A stretch of 64,000 bases of DNA from Symbiodinium natans (lineage: Eukaryota > Sar > Dinophyceae > Suessiales > Symbiodiniaceae): positions 1 to 64,000 of the forward strand of contig CAJNDS010002373.1 of NCBI GenBank assembly GCA_905221605.1, in the 5' to 3' direction. The translations under genes and the position numbers were made by a program. The notes beneath the pieces were generated by a model. That model saw nothing but the letters and a program-made list of their open reading frames with translations. It had not been told where the DNA came from and did not search any database. Shown here piece by piece: positions 61,600-64,000 of this stretch (positions are counted from its first letter, which is position 1; each line of letters opens with the position of its first letter).

Positions 61600-61835
61600 G
61601 ACCACAAGGAGTCACGATATGAGCCCTCGATCGGTGGCGCCACAAGGATCCTGCACCCTTGGTACCAGTACCTGAGTCCTCTTCAAACATTGAAGCGATA
61701 CAGGAAGAATCTGCGAAGATACACCCAGTGCCTAAAGGCGTGGATGGTATATGGTAGATGCACTCGAACGATTATGGGAGAGCCGCAAAAAAAAACCCGG
61801 AAGGCGATTCTGAGGCACAGAAGCCCCCCCCTCTA
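61600..61835 (+). CDS. Unrecognised basic exon, 76 codons open
   Basis: ESRYEPSIGGATRILHPWYQ, YLSPLQTLKRYRKNLRRYTQ, CLKAWMVYGRCTRTIMGEPQ and KKTRKAILRHRSPPL, then TAA. Arginine- and tyrosine-rich. An overlapping plus frame at 61758-62069 is weaker and runs into element B10. Confidence 0.5.
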
Positions 61836-61951
61836 ACTCCCTATTTGCTCCCAGCCGCCGGTTGCCGCAGCGCGTGTCGGCAGCATCCTGCATGGGTCCC
61901 TGTACCCCCTAAGACCCTTTTAGAGTTTATCGGGCTTGGGGTTCACAGGGT

Positions 61952-62060
61952 TTGCATGTTCCTCCTTATACTAGCAGTCCTCTTTCTTCTTAACAGGGAC
62001 TCTAGTAACCCCTCATTTTCATCCCTATTCTGGACTGCTCGTATAAGGGGGAAACGTCCC
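61952..62060. mobile_element. Family B element, copy B10
   Basis: TGCATGTTCCTCCTTATACT, AGCAGTCC, an insertion of TTTCTTCTTAACAGG type, then GGACTGCTCGTATAAGGGGG, AAACGTCCC. Diverged but recognisable. Confidence 0.7.
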
Positions 62061-62254
62061 ACATCATAGGGTTCATGGTTCAGGGGGGCGCCGAACCTGA
62101 CCCACGTCCACGGCGGTGCAGAGGGCCTGGCAGAAGGTTAGGGTTTAGGGGTAGGGTTAAGGGTATAGGTTTGTTTTTTGCCCACCCGTCTAGCCATGCT
62201 CCACGGGGCAACTGAAGAGGCACAGGGTTTAGGGTTTAGGCTGCTGAGCCTCGA

Positions 62255-62466
62255 CCTTTGGATTCTTGGATCAATTTGCGGCACGCAGGATCCTGTCTTC
62301 CCGGTGGATGCAAGGGGCCAAAACGTTTGATGACCTTAAAGAGAAGCTCTCATAACATCCTTGGTAGCCCACTAACCATATTATGATAAGGGCACCCGGT
62401 TTTTTTGGTTGGTTGCTTTACAAGGGAACCCAGAACAAAAAAAGGAGGGTACCACTGGGCTACCAA
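62255..62466 (+). CDS. Exon-like piece followed by a family A element
   Basis: 62255-62345 reads FGFLDQFAARRILSSRWMQG and AKTFDDLKEKLS, then TAA. The complete family A element is 62361-62466 (TTGGTAGCCCACTAACCATA, TTATGATAAGGGCACCC ... GAGGGTACCACTGGGCTACC, AAG). CATC flanks both ends. Whether the element is intronic here or just after the gene is open. Confidence 0.5.
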
Positions 62467-62593
62467 GCATCTCAGAAGCCCAGGGAAGCTTCGCTACGCA
62501 AGAGCGGGGCAGTAAACGCCCAAGCCCCGAATCCCTTTTTGCATCCAGGCCGCTGCGAACAATGCCGGGTACCCCTAAAACATTGGTTCTTCC

Positions 62594-62660
62594 AAACCCT
62601 AAACCCTAAACCCTAAACCCCAAACCCTAAACCCGAAACCCTAAACCCTAAACCCTATAT
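62594..62660 (-). repeat. Telomere-like tract, about 9 CCCTAAA units
   Basis: CCCTAAA with CCCCAAA and CCCGAAA variants in the middle. Confidence 0.9.
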
Positions 62661-62898
62661 CTCCCAAAATCTGCAACCCCCCAAGAATGCAGGGGTTGCT
62701 GGTGTTAAGGTTCCCGTATAAGCACTTACGGAAGTAGGGGTTTTCCGAAAGGCGCTTTCCAAGACCCAGCCTCCAAAATAAGGACTAGCGAATGGGGCCT
62801 CGGTAGAACCACTGAAGCCCGGAACCCTATTCATCCTTGCGCAAGGGGGTTTAGGGTTTAGGGTCGGGTTTAGGGTTTAGGGACCCCCTCCCACACCC

Positions 62899-63455
62899 GC
62901 GCGCCAGAAGTTCGAGCTGCTGTGCCGGCTTGGCGAGATCCGCAGCGGAGCTTCCTTTCAGGCTCGACGGGCGGATGCATGGAGGTGGGGGTTCCCAGGG
63001 GAGTGGGGGTTTGGAGGGCATGGAATAGGGCCAGGAGGGCTTAGGGTTTAGGGTTTAGGGTTTAGGGTTTAGGGTTAGGGTTTAGGGTTTAGGGTTTAGG
63101 GTTTAGGGTTTAGGGTTTAGGGTTTAGGGTTTAGTCTTGGGGCCAGGGGTGCGGCGGGGGGGGGGGGGGGGGGCTTGGGATGGATACGTCCCAAGTTGCG
63201 CCGTTCGACTGTGGCACTAGCACCGGCGAGGCTCGCTTCTGCTTTCAAGTGATCTTCGTTTGTTGTCAGAACGTGATTCTCGCAGCCATGTTGCTACTTC
63301 TTCTGAGCATATTTGAGAAGATCTCACAACACACATGCACTCTGACAACAGTAGTCTCCGCAAGCAGACGGTTTGGGGGCAAGAAAATCATGATCCAACT
63401 CCATAAACTCTCGACCCTAAAATTGCTTTCAAAGCCTCCCCCTGCAGCCCTTCAG
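62899..63455 (+). CDS. Unrecognised two-exon piece around a tract
   Basis: 62899-63035 reads ARQKFELLCRLGEIRSGASF and QARRADAWRWGFPGEWGFGG. 63190-63455 reads QVAPFDCGTSTGEARFCFQV, CQNVILAAMLLLLLSIFEKI (one membrane-like stretch) and RRFGGKKIMIQLHKLSTLKL. The tract 63037-63133 and a G run fill the gap. The start of the second piece carries a small inverted repeat, CTTGGGATG...CGTCCCAAG, similar to family B ends. The phase was not resolved. Confidence 0.4.
63037..63133 (+). repeat. Telomere-like tract, about 14 TTTAGGG units
   Basis: Perfect heptamers with one missing base near 63075. The preceding exon-like piece ends CTTAGG|GTTTAGGG. Confidence 0.95.
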
Positions 63456-63475
63456 CCTTGCCCCACATCCCGAAC

Positions 63476-63945
<470 letters not shown>

Positions 63946-64000
63946 ACATTTTTCTGGTCCGGGGCTGTCCTCCGAACTTCGGGGCGTTGGAGCTGGAACC

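Overview
The window looks like nuclear DNA of a core dinoflagellate. The decisive evidence is a perfect 22-nt dinoflagellate spliced-leader (DinoSL) sequence on the minus strand at 23591-23612. Three other features agree with it: plant/dinoflagellate-type telomere heptamers (TTTAGGG / CCCTAAA) scattered on both strands about once per kilobase, introns whose best-fitting borders are GA-AG or GC-AG as well as GT-AG, and many short inverted-repeat elements lying between coding pieces. No bacterial operon, rRNA, tRNA or CRISPR array was recognised. All translations, exon borders and repeat boundaries were read by hand and should be treated as a draft.

Reading frames in this window are chopped into exons of about 60-250 nt, most without their own ATG, so long Met-initiated ORFs are a poor guide. 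Two genes are recognised by family. One is a three-exon TLC-type ATP/ADP (nucleotide) translocase at 32754-34438 (minus), which reassembles to 490 codons plus stop. The other is a J-domain (DnaJ-like) protein at 5814-6364 (minus). One exon at 53130-53200 (minus) looks like a Patched/RND-type transmembrane segment. About 50 further exon clusters read as protein but belong to no family I can name; for several the strand is uncertain and I say so.

Layout: 1-800 is C-rich low-complexity DNA. 1.4-5.2 kb holds a plus-strand and a minus-strand exon series separated by telomere-like tracts. 5.3-6.4 kb holds microsatellites and the J-domain gene. 7.7-19 kb holds alternating exon series, with dense hairpin elements at 10-12 kb. 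20-23.6 kb holds microsatellites and the block carrying the relict spliced leader. 23.7-30.7 kb holds plus-strand exons with tract-rich spacers (25.7-27.2 kb). 31-35 kb holds the transporter and a second minus-strand gene. 35.3-48.2 kb holds exon series separated by tracts and elements. 48.6-50.9 kb is a diverged tandem duplication. 51-63.5 kb holds more exon series, ending in a long CA microsatellite.

The main biological signal is how introns appear to be built. Some candidate introns are largely telomere-like repeat whose TTTAG supplies the acceptor. Others coincide with copies of short inverted-repeat families (called A, B, C, D, E and J here), several of which end in CTTGG...CCAAG, so the element carries its own AAG acceptor. 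Removing these sequences restores the reading frame in at least seven places. This resembles the introner elements known from dinoflagellates, extended here to telomere-type repeats.
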